DNA of 64,000 nt from Bradyrhizobium sp. BR 10289 (lineage in GTDB: Bacteria; Pseudomonadota; Alphaproteobacteria; Rhizobiales; Xanthobacteraceae). Positions 43,963 through 51,763 of this stretch are shown here, one piece after another. The position numbers were made by a program, and so were the translations under genes. The notes beneath the pieces were generated by a model. That model saw nothing but the letters and a program-made list of their open reading frames with translations, was not told the DNA's origin and made no database searches. Location: contig NZ_JACOFR010000025.1 in NCBI RefSeq assembly GCF_019455385.1, positions 36,548 to 100,547 of the forward strand, written 5' to 3'. The stretch's first letter is position 1. Every line of letters begins with the position of its first letter.

Positions 43963-44643
43963 ATGCCTCGACAGATCCTCGCGCTCCCACTTCTGATGAG
44001 CCTCAATGCGGGGCTCGTGGACACCGCCGGATTCCTGGCGCTTCAGGGACTGTTCACGGCGCACGTGACCGGCAATTTTGTCACCTTCGGCGCCGCGATG
44101 GTACAGGGGACGTCTGGCGGCCTCGCCAAGCTGCTCGCGCTCCCGGTATTCTGCCTCGTCGTGGTTGGCACCCGAATGTTCAGCTTCCTGCTTCCCTCTG
44201 TCGGGCTGCCGATCTTCCGCTCCATGCTGGCGTTGAAGGTGCTCCTGCTGGCACTGGGAGGGGCTCTTGCGGTACGTTACGGCCCGTTCCTCAAAGGTGA
44301 CAGCCTTCAAGCGATCTGCACCGGCATGGTCCTGGTTGCGGCGATGGCAATTCAGAATGCTGCGCACCGCATCCACATGGGGACGGAGCCGCCAAGCACG
44401 CTGATGACCGGCACCACGACTCAAATCATGATCGATGTGGCCGACGTGCTGCGCGGCGCGCCGACGGCCGCGCTCTCGGTGGCGAAGCCGCGCCTCGGCA
44501 AGATGGTCGCGAGTGTGGTGGCGTTCGCCATAGGTTGCGCTGCGGGCGCAGGCCTTTATGCGGCGCTCGGCACCTGGTGTTTCGTCCTTCCGCCGGTGAT
44601 CGCCCTGCCTGCTGTGTTTTTGGCACCTCGCGATCCAACCTGA
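43963..44643 (+). CDS. YoaK family (DUF1275) membrane protein
   Basis: A 226-residue protein with about six membrane helices and the DUF1275 start LLMSLNAGLVDTAGFLALQGLFTAHVTGNFVTFG. Later AMAIQNAAHRIHMGTEPPSTLMTGTTTQ is the second family block. Function unknown. The ATG follows the porin stop by one base; an in-frame ATG 12 bases earlier also exists. It is the last gene of the run and faces the beta-CASP nuclease gene tail to tail. Confidence 0.8.
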   Translation: MPRQILALPLLMSLNAGLVDTAGFLALQGLFTAHVTGNFVTFGAAMVQGTSGGLAKLLALPVFCLVVVGTRMFSFLLPSVGLPIFRSMLALKVLLLALGGALAVRYGPFLKGDSLQAICTGMVLVAAMAIQNAAHRIHMGTEPPSTLMTGTTTQIMIDVADVLRGAPTAALSVAKPRLGKMVASVVAFAIGCAAGAGLYAALGTWCFVLPPVIALPAVFLAPRDPT

Positions 44644-44679
44644 CTGCGGCGGAATAGGTCCATCGCGAGCCGCCGGTCG

Positions 44680-46281
44680 TCATGTCCCTGCCTGCTCGAG
44701 CGCCCTTCGCAGCCTCCGGACGATGACGCCGCGTGCCCGATCGTCGGCAGCGGATTCAATCTGATCATTGATGTCGAGAACGAGCTTCGACATGTCGTTG
44801 TGCCAGTCGAGATTGACGACGGCGTCTGGCGCGAGTCTGCGGCGGCGGGCGACATCGACCGATGTCGGGGCTGCTGTCGACAGGTCGTAGGCATCGTCCA
44901 GCATCGGAGTGAAGATTTGCGCGGTCGGCAGGATTCGCTCCGCGATCCGGTTCAGAAGGCCTCCGAGCGCGCGTTCTTCTCCGTGTACGATGAACAGACC
45001 GCGGCGAATGGGGCGGCGAGAGGCGATCCAGCGCTCGAGCTCCGGCCCGTCGGCATGCCCGGAATATTCGTCGATGTATCGAATTCTCGCTCCGACCTTG
45101 ATTTCCTCGCCCTGGATTCTCACAGCTTTTGCACCATCTTGCAGGAAGCGTCCGAGCGTACCTTGAGCCTGAAATCCCGTGAGCAGAACGGTGCATTCCT
45201 TGCGCCACAACCATCGTTTCAAGTGATGGCGGATGCGGCCGGCGTCGCACATGCCGCTGGCGGCAATGATGATATGAAAGCCGGTGAGCCTGGCGATCGA
45301 CTTGCTCTCGTCGACAGTCTCCGTGAAACGCAGCTGGCTCGATGTCAGGAGCCGGTCGAGGTCAACGGCCGGATCGAGGCTTGCCGTATGTCGCCGAAAG
45401 ACTTCCGTGGCGCGGATCGCCAGAGGGGAATCGAGGAAGATGGGCGCGGCGGGAATATCGCCCCGAGCCATCAGGTCGGCAAGGTCGGCGATCAGTTCCT
45501 GGGTGCGTTCAACCGCGAAAGCAGGGATCAGCAGTGCACCGCGTCCAGCGGCAGCGTCGCGCACTTCCTGCGCCAGATGAGACCGACGAAGTGCAGAAGT
45601 CGTGGACGGACGGTCCGTGTCACCATACGTCGACTCGCAGAACACGTAGTCGAGGCCGGTGGGGCCCTCCGGATCCAGCTCCAGCAGCTTGGCGTCCGGC
45701 CCGATGTCACCCGACATCAGAACCCGCAAAGGGCGTCCATCGTCGCCTTGATCGGCAAACTCGAGCTCAATGGAAGCCGATCCGAGCAGATGGCCCGCAT
45801 TCCAATTGCGGGCGCGCACGCCCGGTATCACCGGATACCATGCTTGATATTCGACAGGCCGGAACTGATCGAGCGCCGCAATCGCGTCGGCTTGCGTATA
45901 GATGGGTGTGACTGCGGCCCGTCCGCGTGCGGCATTTCTTCGGTTGAGGACCGCAACCTCCGTTTCCTGGATGTTACCGCTGTCGGGAAGCATGTAGGAG
46001 CAAAGATCGATGGTGCCGCGAGTTGCGAAGATTGGGCCGGCAAAACCCTCGCGCGTCAGCTTTGGAAGGAGTCCGCTATGGTCGATATGAGCGTGTGTCA
46101 GCAAGACGGCGTTGACGTCCGACGGGCGAAACGGGAACGCGCCATAGTTCAGCGCCTTGAGCGTTTTCGACCCCTGGAATAATCCACAATCGACCAGAAA
46201 GCGCCCCGCCGGCGTATCGAATAGATAGCAGGAGCCGGTCACCGTACGCGCGGCACCGCAGATTTGGATTGTGATGCTCAC
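44680..46281 (-). CDS. Beta-CASP metallo-beta-lactamase-fold RNA nuclease
   Basis: A 533-residue protein. Metallo-beta-lactamase motif THAHIDHSGLLP at residues 62-73, further ligands in NAGHLLGSASIE and SGDIGPD; beta-CASP region with FAVERTQELI, ASGMCDAGRIRHHL and the terminal histidine in YSGHADGPEL. The architecture is that of CPSF73-like/YSH1-type RNA nucleases (COG1236). The catalytic set is complete. Last gene of the FixK2-box operon; its ATG overlaps the stop of the PRPP synthetase-like gene by four bases. Confidence 0.85.
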   Translation of the reverse strand: MSITIQICGAARTVTGSCYLFDTPAGRFLVDCGLFQGSKTLKALNYGAFPFRPSDVNAVLLTHAHIDHSGLLPKLTREGFAGPIFATRGTIDLCSYMLPDSGNIQETEVAVLNRRNAARGRAAVTPIYTQADAIAALDQFRPVEYQAWYPVIPGVRARNWNAGHLLGSASIELEFADQGDDGRPLRVLMSGDIGPDAKLLELDPEGPTGLDYVFCESTYGDTDRPSTTSALRRSHLAQEVRDAAAGRGALLIPAFAVERTQELIADLADLMARGDIPAAPIFLDSPLAIRATEVFRRHTASLDPAVDLDRLLTSSQLRFTETVDESKSIARLTGFHIIIAASGMCDAGRIRHHLKRWLWRKECTVLLTGFQAQGTLGRFLQDGAKAVRIQGEEIKVGARIRYIDEYSGHADGPELERWIASRRPIRRGLFIVHGEERALGGLLNRIAERILPTAQIFTPMLDDAYDLSTAAPTSVDVARRRRLAPDAVVNLDWHNDMSKLVLDINDQIESAADDRARGVIVRRLRRALEQAGT

Positions 46282-47198
46282 GTCTGGCTCCTGTTCAGCG
46301 GCCTGCGACCCAGCTCGTTTCGCAATGCGTGCGCGAGAAGATTGTTGAGGCTGATGGCGTTGGTCGGATGTTGCACGCTGTCGGTGGATCGAATGGACTG
46401 GATGCCGTCACGGCCGAAGATCGGCATCAGCGACGGCGGAAATAGCGCGTGGACGACGATCGCTTGAATGGACGCGGCGCCGGCCGCGGTCAGGGCGTTG
46501 GCGCAGGCTGTCAGCGTCCCGCCGGACGACACGATATCGTCGACCAGGAGGACTGGACGTTCGACGAACAGGCTCGGGTCGGGCAGTGTGATCTGGACCG
46601 ATTGATCGGTCTTGCGAAGCTTCCGTGCGATGCAGTAAGCGAGTCCCAATCGGCCGGCAATATCGGCTATCCAGCTTCGCGACTCCTCGTCGGGACCGAC
46701 GGCGACCGTCGAGGGAGAAACTGGGTCGGCTCGGAGCAACGCTTCAATTGCCGAGGCCGCGGAGAGATTATCCGCCTCGGCTCCCGGAAAGACCTCGCCG
46801 AGACTGGATGTGCGATGCAGGTGCGCGTCGAACGTGATGATGCGATCGAAATTGTTCGCCAGAAGCGTGCCGATCGCGCGCTGGCTGACCGCTTCGCCCG
46901 GATGGAATGCTGCATCCTGGCGCATGTAGGCCAGATAGGGGGCGACGAGCACCAGCCGCGTCGCCCCGTTACGCCGCAAGGCCTCGGCTACGAGCAACAG
47001 GGCGATCAGTTTTTCATTGGGACGGTCGAGCGAACAACAGACGATCGTTGTCGTCGCAGCTGGGCCGACGGTCACTCGCAACTCTTCATCGGGAAATCGA
47101 TGTAGCTCGATTGCGTGCCCCGGAATTCCGAGACTTTCCGCCAGCAGAGGCCCGAAATGGGCGGAGCTGGGGAGCCATTGGACGGCGCTCGGGGTCAT
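46278..47198 (-). CDS. Ribose-phosphate pyrophosphokinase-like protein
   Basis: A 306-residue Prs-family protein. HRFPDEELRV, LVAPYLAYMRQDAAFHPGEAVSQ, FDAHLHR and the PRPP loop VLLVDDIVSSGGTL are all present. It is shorter and more diverged than housekeeping Prs (for example SSGGT in place of DTAGT), and so is probably a second, specialised copy. Normal reaction: ribose 5-phosphate + ATP to PRPP + AMP. Placed between an AMP/thymidine phosphorylase and an RNA nuclease, with four-base overlaps on both sides. CTGGAG precedes the ATG. Confidence 0.8.
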   Translation of the reverse strand: MTPSAVQWLPSSAHFGPLLAESLGIPGHAIELHRFPDEELRVTVGPAATTTIVCCSLDRPNEKLIALLLVAEALRRNGATRLVLVAPYLAYMRQDAAFHPGEAVSQRAIGTLLANNFDRIITFDAHLHRTSSLGEVFPGAEADNLSAASAIEALLRADPVSPSTVAVGPDEESRSWIADIAGRLGLAYCIARKLRKTDQSVQITLPDPSLFVERPVLLVDDIVSSGGTLTACANALTAAGAASIQAIVVHALFPPSLMPIFGRDGIQSIRSTDSVQHPTNAISLNNLLAHALRNELGRRPLNRSQT

Positions 47199-48733
47199 TG
47201 AGATACTCCAGCTCCTGCCTCTAGCCGGTAAGCAGAATCCAGCTGCGCCATGCCGACCGCAAGGTCGAAGCCGGACGGTTCGAATGCGTGAATCCGGTAA
47301 AGCGGCTCTCCCTGCTCGACGCGATCGCCCAGCTTTTTGAACAATTTGATGCCCGCACCCTTGTCGAGTGGGGCGCCTGCGGTTCGAGCCAGCCGGTTGA
47401 GGCGTAAGCAATCGATCATCGAAACGACCCCGCTTCTTTCGGCCCGAATGTCGACGGTGAGATTGCCGAGCTCGTTCTTGGAGGGCGCCGGGCCCTGGGC
47501 CTCGATGATCTTCATCATCTGACGGAGCGCCGCTCCGCTGCTGAGGAGCTCGGATGCACGCGCGTAGCCTGCTCCGCCCCTCAGGTCAGGATCGTGTTCC
47601 AGAAGATGGGCTGCAAGGCGCAGCGACTTGTCGCGAAGATCGCGCGGCGCTTCAGGGGCGTTGGCGAGGACGGACATGACATCCTCCGCCTCCAGTGCAG
47701 GACCAATTCCGTTGCCGGTCGGTTGGCGCCCATCGGTCGTCACGACCTCGACCTTGAGTCCGAAGCGATCTCCGACGAACTGGAACAGCTTGCGCAAGCG
47801 CATGGCTTCCGATGCTGTCGTGAGTTTTGCGTGAGGCCCGACGGGGAGATCAATGAGAAGGTGGGTCGATCCGGCGGCCAGCTTCTTCGACATGATGGAC
47901 GCGACCATTTGCTCGTGCGTATCCAGAGCCAGCGGCCGCTCGACGCTGATCAGGATGTCGTCCGCTGGCGACAGATTGACGTGACCACCCCATGCGAGGC
48001 AGCCGTTGCATGAAGCGACGACCTCCTTCATCGCGTCCACGCTGAGATCGACCCGCGCCAGCACCTCCATGGTGTCGGCTGTTCCGGCGGGCGACGTGAT
48101 TGCCCGTGAGGACGTCTTCGGGATCGTCAAACCGTGGGCGGCTACGATCGGTACCACGATCATCGAGGTGCGATTGCCGGGAATGCCGCCGATGCAATGC
48201 TTGTCGACGACGGTTTTCGCATTCCATTTGAGTTGTGTGCCCGCTCTTGCCATGGCCTCCGTGAGAGCGATCAGTTCGCCGGATGTCATGAAGTTGGCGG
48301 AGCTGACCAGGAACGCGGCGGTCTCCATGTCCGAATAGCGATAATGCGCCAGATCGTCGACGATTGCGCCGATCTCGGGAGCCTCGAGTGTCTTGCCTTG
48401 AATCTTGGCGCGAACTGCATCGAGGCTCTGCGGGGAGGGCGCCGGGGCAATGGTGATGTAGCTACCCTCCGGCCGTCCAAAACGCCTGAATGCGGGTTCC
48501 GCCATGCCGAGTTCGTCGGGTCCAACCAGGCTGTCGTCATCGGTGAGAAGCATGGTGGCGAGCTGCGTCTGCGAGTCACTGCGCAGCTCGACTCTGGAAA
48601 AGCCCCGAAACAGCTCCGGGCGCAGCGCCGTCGAGCGGCGAGAGATCACCACGACATTCTCACGTCCGGTGTCGAGATTGACATGGCGGGACTTGAGCTG
48701 GGCGCGGCCGGGAGGAATCGGGGACATCGACAT
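47195..48733 (-). CDS. Thymidine/AMP phosphorylase family protein, archaeal type
   Basis: A 512-residue protein with the long N-terminal domain seen in archaeal AMP phosphorylase and absent from E. coli DeoA. Core motifs: KTVVDKHCIGGIPGNRTSMIVVPIVAAHG, PKTSSRAITSPAGTADTMEVLA and the C-terminal lipoyl-like pyrimidine-phosphorylase domain (GVVSMIDCLRLNRLARTAGAPLDKGAGI). Archaeal homologues split NMPs with phosphate into base and ribose 1,5-bisphosphate. First gene of a three-gene coupled operon with a FixK2 box at 48781. ATG at 48733 used; an ATG six bases later is equally possible. Confidence 0.8.
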   Translation of the reverse strand: MSMSPIPPGRAQLKSRHVNLDTGRENVVVISRRSTALRPELFRGFSRVELRSDSQTQLATMLLTDDDSLVGPDELGMAEPAFRRFGRPEGSYITIAPAPSPQSLDAVRAKIQGKTLEAPEIGAIVDDLAHYRYSDMETAAFLVSSANFMTSGELIALTEAMARAGTQLKWNAKTVVDKHCIGGIPGNRTSMIVVPIVAAHGLTIPKTSSRAITSPAGTADTMEVLARVDLSVDAMKEVVASCNGCLAWGGHVNLSPADDILISVERPLALDTHEQMVASIMSKKLAAGSTHLLIDLPVGPHAKLTTASEAMRLRKLFQFVGDRFGLKVEVVTTDGRQPTGNGIGPALEAEDVMSVLANAPEAPRDLRDKSLRLAAHLLEHDPDLRGGAGYARASELLSSGAALRQMMKIIEAQGPAPSKNELGNLTVDIRAERSGVVSMIDCLRLNRLARTAGAPLDKGAGIKLFKKLGDRVEQGEPLYRIHAFEPSGFDLAVGMAQLDSAYRLEAGAGVSQ

Positions 48734-48780
48734 TTCTTTTCGCAATTTGAATCAGGATAGAGCTCGCGCGGCGGGCTGGC

Positions 48781-48794
48781 TTGCGGCAGATCAA
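48781..48794 (-). promoter_or_regulatory. FixK2/FNR-type box of the phosphorylase operon
   Basis: TTGCGGCAGATCAA fits TTG[AC]-N6-[TG]CAA. Its centre is about 55-60 bases from the start codon and a TATCCT (-10-like, 48759-48754 on the minus strand) sits at the class II spacing. Confidence 0.7.
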
Positions 48795-48835
48795 TGGTGG
48801 CCCCATGCCAGGAGTGGGGGAGCCGCAATACGGCG

Positions 48836-48849
48836 TTGATCTCCATCAA
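48836..48849 (+). promoter_or_regulatory. FixK2/FNR-type box of the CBS gene
   Basis: TTGATCTCCATCAA, a perfect TTGA-N6-TCAA palindrome. AATACT at about 48869 serves as -10; the predicted start near 48883 leaves a 17-base leader to the ATG at 48900. Confidence 0.75.
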
Positions 48850-48899
48850 GACATCATTGTGTCCAGCAAATACTCGTTGGCCATTCCGGAGTGAACGAT

Positions 48900-49658
48900 A
48901 TGCGCGCGCACCACATCATGTCCCGGCGAGTCCTGACAATACGGCCCGAGGCTCCGGTCGCCGATGCCGTCAGATTGATGCTTGAGCATCATATCAGCGG
49001 CCTGCCGGTCGTGGATTCGGCGGGAAATCTCGTCGGCATCCTGTGCGAGAGCGATTTTCTCAGGCGTAGCGAGATCGGAACCGAGCACGAGCGTAATCGA
49101 TTGCTTTCGATGCTGCTCGGGACGGAACGGGTCGCGGGTGAGTTCGTGAAGGAGCATGGACGCACGGTTGAGCAGGTGATGACGCGTCAGCCTGTGACCA
49201 TCAAGGAGCAGACACCGCTCGGTGCAGTGGCGGACATGATGGAGCGGCGGCACCTGAATCATATTCCTGTCATGCGTGATGACCGCATCGTGGGCATGAT
49301 CACACGGTCCGACTTCCTGTCAGCCGTTGCCGGGCCGCTGACGAGCGCTTCGGGCTATTCCGAAGGTGACAATCATCTGCGCCGCTCGGTTCTCGCGGCG
49401 CTGACCAGGACACCATGGCAGCCGATCGGCCTGAACGTCAGCGTGAAGGACGGTGCGGTGACGCTGCGTGGTGTCGTCAAGGGGGAAAACGCACACCGCG
49501 CTGTTGTCGTGACTTGCGAGAATGTTCCCGGGGTTCGGCGGGTAGATGACCGCCTCTGCGTCCATTCAACCCATCCAGACCCGGAGGATGATTACGGCGG
49601 AGGCGATTTCGTTTCGCTTCAGACGGAGCCGTCTACGCTGGATGACGAGCCGCTGTAG
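48900..49658 (+). CDS. CBS-domain pair plus BON-domain protein
   Basis: A 252-residue protein. CBS domain 1 begins IMSRRVLTIRPEAPVADAVRLMLEHHISGLPVVD, CBS domain 2 begins VMTRQPVTIKEQTPLGAVADMMERRHLNHIPVM, and a BON-like domain (LRRSVLAALTRTPWQPIGLNVSVKDGAVTLRGVV) follows. CBS pairs bind adenosine nucleotides. The ATG at 48900 is eight bases after GGAG and at the right distance from the FixK2 box; the GTG at 48891 would overlap the ribosome site. Divergent from the phosphorylase operon, whose chemistry concerns AMP. Confidence 0.85.
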   Translation: MRAHHIMSRRVLTIRPEAPVADAVRLMLEHHISGLPVVDSAGNLVGILCESDFLRRSEIGTEHERNRLLSMLLGTERVAGEFVKEHGRTVEQVMTRQPVTIKEQTPLGAVADMMERRHLNHIPVMRDDRIVGMITRSDFLSAVAGPLTSASGYSEGDNHLRRSVLAALTRTPWQPIGLNVSVKDGAVTLRGVVKGENAHRAVVVTCENVPGVRRVDDRLCVHSTHPDPEDDYGGGDFVSLQTEPSTLDDEPL

Positions 49659-49723
49659 CGTCTGAGGCGCCGGCTGTCTCAGTCGAGTATCCGAAGCCCG
49701 CCCCCGGGAGGAGTCGAGGCAAT

Positions 49724-49737
49724 TTGCGAATCCTCAA
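49724..49737 (+). promoter_or_regulatory. FixK2/FNR-type box of the HtrA-like gene
   Basis: TTGCGAATCCTCAA with TAGACT (49760-49765) as -10 at the expected spacing; predicted leader about 35 bases to the ATG at 49806. Confidence 0.65.
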
Positions 49738-49805
49738 ATCCCACGTGGTCCTGGTTCATTAGACTGCGCGGGTAAACGTAACTCGGATCGGCCTGAGAGG
49801 GCGCC

Positions 49806-50549
49806 ATGCGAAGAGACATATTCCGCCGATATCTCGGGATTTGCGTCTTTCTCTGCGCTCTGCTGCTCGTCGCCGGCTCCAGTCGCAGTTGGGCCGATGA
49901 CTACCCAGACGAGAGAGAGCGGGCCCCGACGATGGGCGTCGTTGCTCTCGCGAAGCGCATCTCACCGGCCGTGGTCGGCATACGAGGCTGGGGCGTGCCA
50001 TCCGAGCCGCGGATATTCGATCCTGAGGCGGGCTTTCCGGATTCCCCCGGGCTTCGAGAGCGGCAGGGTGCGGGCGTCGTGGTGGACGCCCTGGTCGGCC
50101 TGATTGTCACCGCAAATCACTTGGTTGCCGGCGCGACGGTCGTAAAGGCATCGCTCCAGGACGGGCGAGAGGTCGATGCCGTTGTGCTTGTGCGATCCGA
50201 GCGGGATGATGTTGCGCTGCTCCGGATCGAGCCTGGCAACCTTCAAGCGGTGACTCTCGAGTCTTCGAGCGTGCCCGACGTGGGAGAGCCGGTGATTGCG
50301 ATCGGAAATCCACAGAATTGGGGGCAGAGCGTGACATTTGGCATCGTGTCTGCCTTGCACCGTTCCCACCCGGGCATCGCGAATGGCGATCTGATACAGT
50401 CAGATGTTCTCGTCAGCCAAGGAAGCTCGGGCGGAGCGCTGGTGAATCTCAAAGGCAGACTGATCGGCGTGGTGGTCGCGCGAAGGAGCGGCTTCGCCTT
50501 TGCAGTGCCGACAGCCGCGGTCAGGAGGCTTTTTGTCGCGGCCCAATAG
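49806..50549 (+). CDS. S1C trypsin-like periplasmic protease lacking PDZ domain
   Basis: A 247-residue protein. N-terminal signal or anchor helix (YLGICVFLCALLLVAGSSRSWA), then an HtrA/DegP protease domain with triad H105 (TANHLV), D135 (RDDVALLR) and S208 (SQGSSGGALVN). Normal HtrA proteins are 450-500 residues with one or two PDZ domains; here the frame ends directly after the protease domain, with no remnant. It is therefore a compact, PDZ-free form. Under a FixK2-type box, between the CBS and Hsp20 genes of the stress block. Confidence 0.8.
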   Translation: MRRDIFRRYLGICVFLCALLLVAGSSRSWADDYPDERERAPTMGVVALAKRISPAVVGIRGWGVPSEPRIFDPEAGFPDSPGLRERQGAGVVVDALVGLIVTANHLVAGATVVKASLQDGREVDAVVLVRSERDDVALLRIEPGNLQAVTLESSSVPDVGEPVIAIGNPQNWGQSVTFGIVSALHRSHPGIANGDLIQSDVLVSQGSSGGALVNLKGRLIGVVVARRSGFAFAVPTAAVRRLFVAAQ

Positions 50550-50762
50550 AGTCTCTGCCAAGCGAGGAACTCACCGGTCGCTGTACGGCGAATCGACGGC
50601 AAGCTCGATAGCCGCCATGAACGCCGAGCGACGCTGCAGCTGAACAGCGCTTCCTAAGATCACAAGCGCAAGAACGAGAAGTCGCGGCGCTCGCCGGCAG
50701 GTGGCCGGCGGCGAAGCCGACGAAAACCGCGACGCGGAGCATCGTCGGGTTTGCAGCCTTTA

Positions 50763-50787
50763 GGCGAGGCTGCGACGCAGCCTCGCC
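50763..50787 (-). terminator. Strong hairpin downstream of hsp20
   Basis: Perfect 12-base arms GGCGAGGCTGCG and CGCAGCCTCGCC around one base, starting 12 bases after the hsp20 stop codon on the minus strand. It has no T run, so it is either a Rho-type/weak terminator or a 3' stabiliser. Confidence 0.5.
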
Positions 50788-50798
50788 TCGGCGCGCCG

Positions 50799-51320
50799 CT
50801 AAGCCGCCTTTACATTGATCGTCTTGGCCGGCTTCTGGGCTTCCTCGGTCTTTGGAAGCACGATCTTCAACACGCCATTCTTGAACGTCGCCTCGATCTT
50901 GTCGGCGTTGACGCCTTCCGGCAGGGTGAAGGAGCGCTCGAACGTGCCGTAGCGGCGCTCGGAGACGTAGTAGTCCTTCTTCTTCTCCTCCGTTTCCTCG
51001 CGCTTCTCGCCCTTGATCGTGAGGCCACCATTGGTGACCTTGATATCGATGTTCTTCTCGTCGAAGCCCGGCAGTTCGGCGGTGATATCATACGCCGTGT
51101 CGCTCTCGGCGACGTCGACGGCCGGCGCCGAGATCGACTTCGGGAAGTCGCGCTCGAGCCGGGCGAGCGACCGGAACGGTCGATTCCAGAAGCCGTTACC
51201 GAAATCGTCGAAGATCTGGTCGATCTCGTTTCTCAAGGCCTGAAAGGGCCGCCAGGGCTCTCCGGCGACGGCTGGGGCAGCGGGCGATTTCGTGACGGGC
51301 AATTTGGTTTCGGTTGCCAT
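50799..51320 (-). CDS. Small heat shock protein Hsp20 (alpha-crystallin)
   Basis: A 173-residue chaperone. Alpha-crystallin domain from about residue 60 (APAVDVAESDTAYDITAELPGFDEKNIDIKV...) with the closing GVLKIVLPK and a short C-terminal tail. N-terminus has FDDFGNGFWNRPF typical of class A bacterial sHsps. It holds denaturing proteins for refolding. The ATG at 51320 is eight bases from AAGGAG; an ATG six bases earlier is too close. No ROSE RNA thermometer motif was recognised in the leader; a FixK2-type box is present instead. Confidence 0.85.
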   Translation of the reverse strand: MATETKLPVTKSPAAPAVAGEPWRPFQALRNEIDQIFDDFGNGFWNRPFRSLARLERDFPKSISAPAVDVAESDTAYDITAELPGFDEKNIDIKVTNGGLTIKGEKREETEEKKKDYYVSERRYGTFERSFTLPEGVNADKIEATFKNGVLKIVLPKTEEAQKPAKTINVKAA

Positions 51321-51390
51321 GATCATGTCTCCTTCGAGTTTTGACCATCTCGGTCGGCAGGAAGAGTAGCCGCGGCCGTCGGTTGTAAAG

Positions 51391-51404
51391 TTGATTTCGC
51401 TCAA
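51391..51404 (-). promoter_or_regulatory. FixK2/FNR-type box of hsp20
   Basis: TTGATTTCGCTCAA, a perfect TTGA-N6-TCAA. TACTCT (51368-51363, minus strand) is in the -10 position; leader about 37 bases. Rest of 51405-51690 shows no gene. Confidence 0.7.
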
Positions 51405-51691
51405 GCGCGGCGTTGAACGGTCGAGAATTCATCGAACAGTCCCACTTGTCATCCGAGGACGCCGTTAGAGCCAGGAGCGCATTACGCCGCGCGTTTGTTC
51501 GTCTATTGCTTTGCATTCGTCAGTACGAGTACGGCAGAGAGTGAGACACGCGCTGATTTCCAACCAGGTTTGATCCTATGCCACAGATCTTGGTACCGAG
51601 CGGTCAGTACGTTTCACGTATGAGCGCTTGACCTGCGTCCGCAAGGAGCGACGCGCCACGCAAGACCTTCTCAGGGAGGGCCAAGGCTGCG

Positions 51692-51705
51692 TTGACCTGA
51701 ATCAA
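51692..51705 (+). promoter_or_regulatory. FixK2/FNR-type box of the accessory ftsH
   Basis: TTGACCTGAATCAA, followed by TAACAT (51727-51732) at the -10 spacing and a predicted 25-base leader to the GTG at 51764. Confidence 0.7.
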
Positions 51706-51763
51706 GCGCACCTCGCTGTTGCGAACTAACATTTTGCGGTTGACGTGAACGAGGAGACGCCAG

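Larger units (their letters stand above)
51321..51763. other. Divergent hsp20-ftsH intergenic region
   Basis: 443 bases carrying a FixK2-type box for each flanking gene, one at each end. The middle 280 bases have no open frame with a ribosome site and no repeat. Confidence 0.5.

Noticed and set aside
51321..51390. ROSE-type RNA thermometer in the hsp20 leader
   Set aside because: The leader is too short and the U-rich anti-Shine-Dalgarno hairpin of ROSE elements is not seen.
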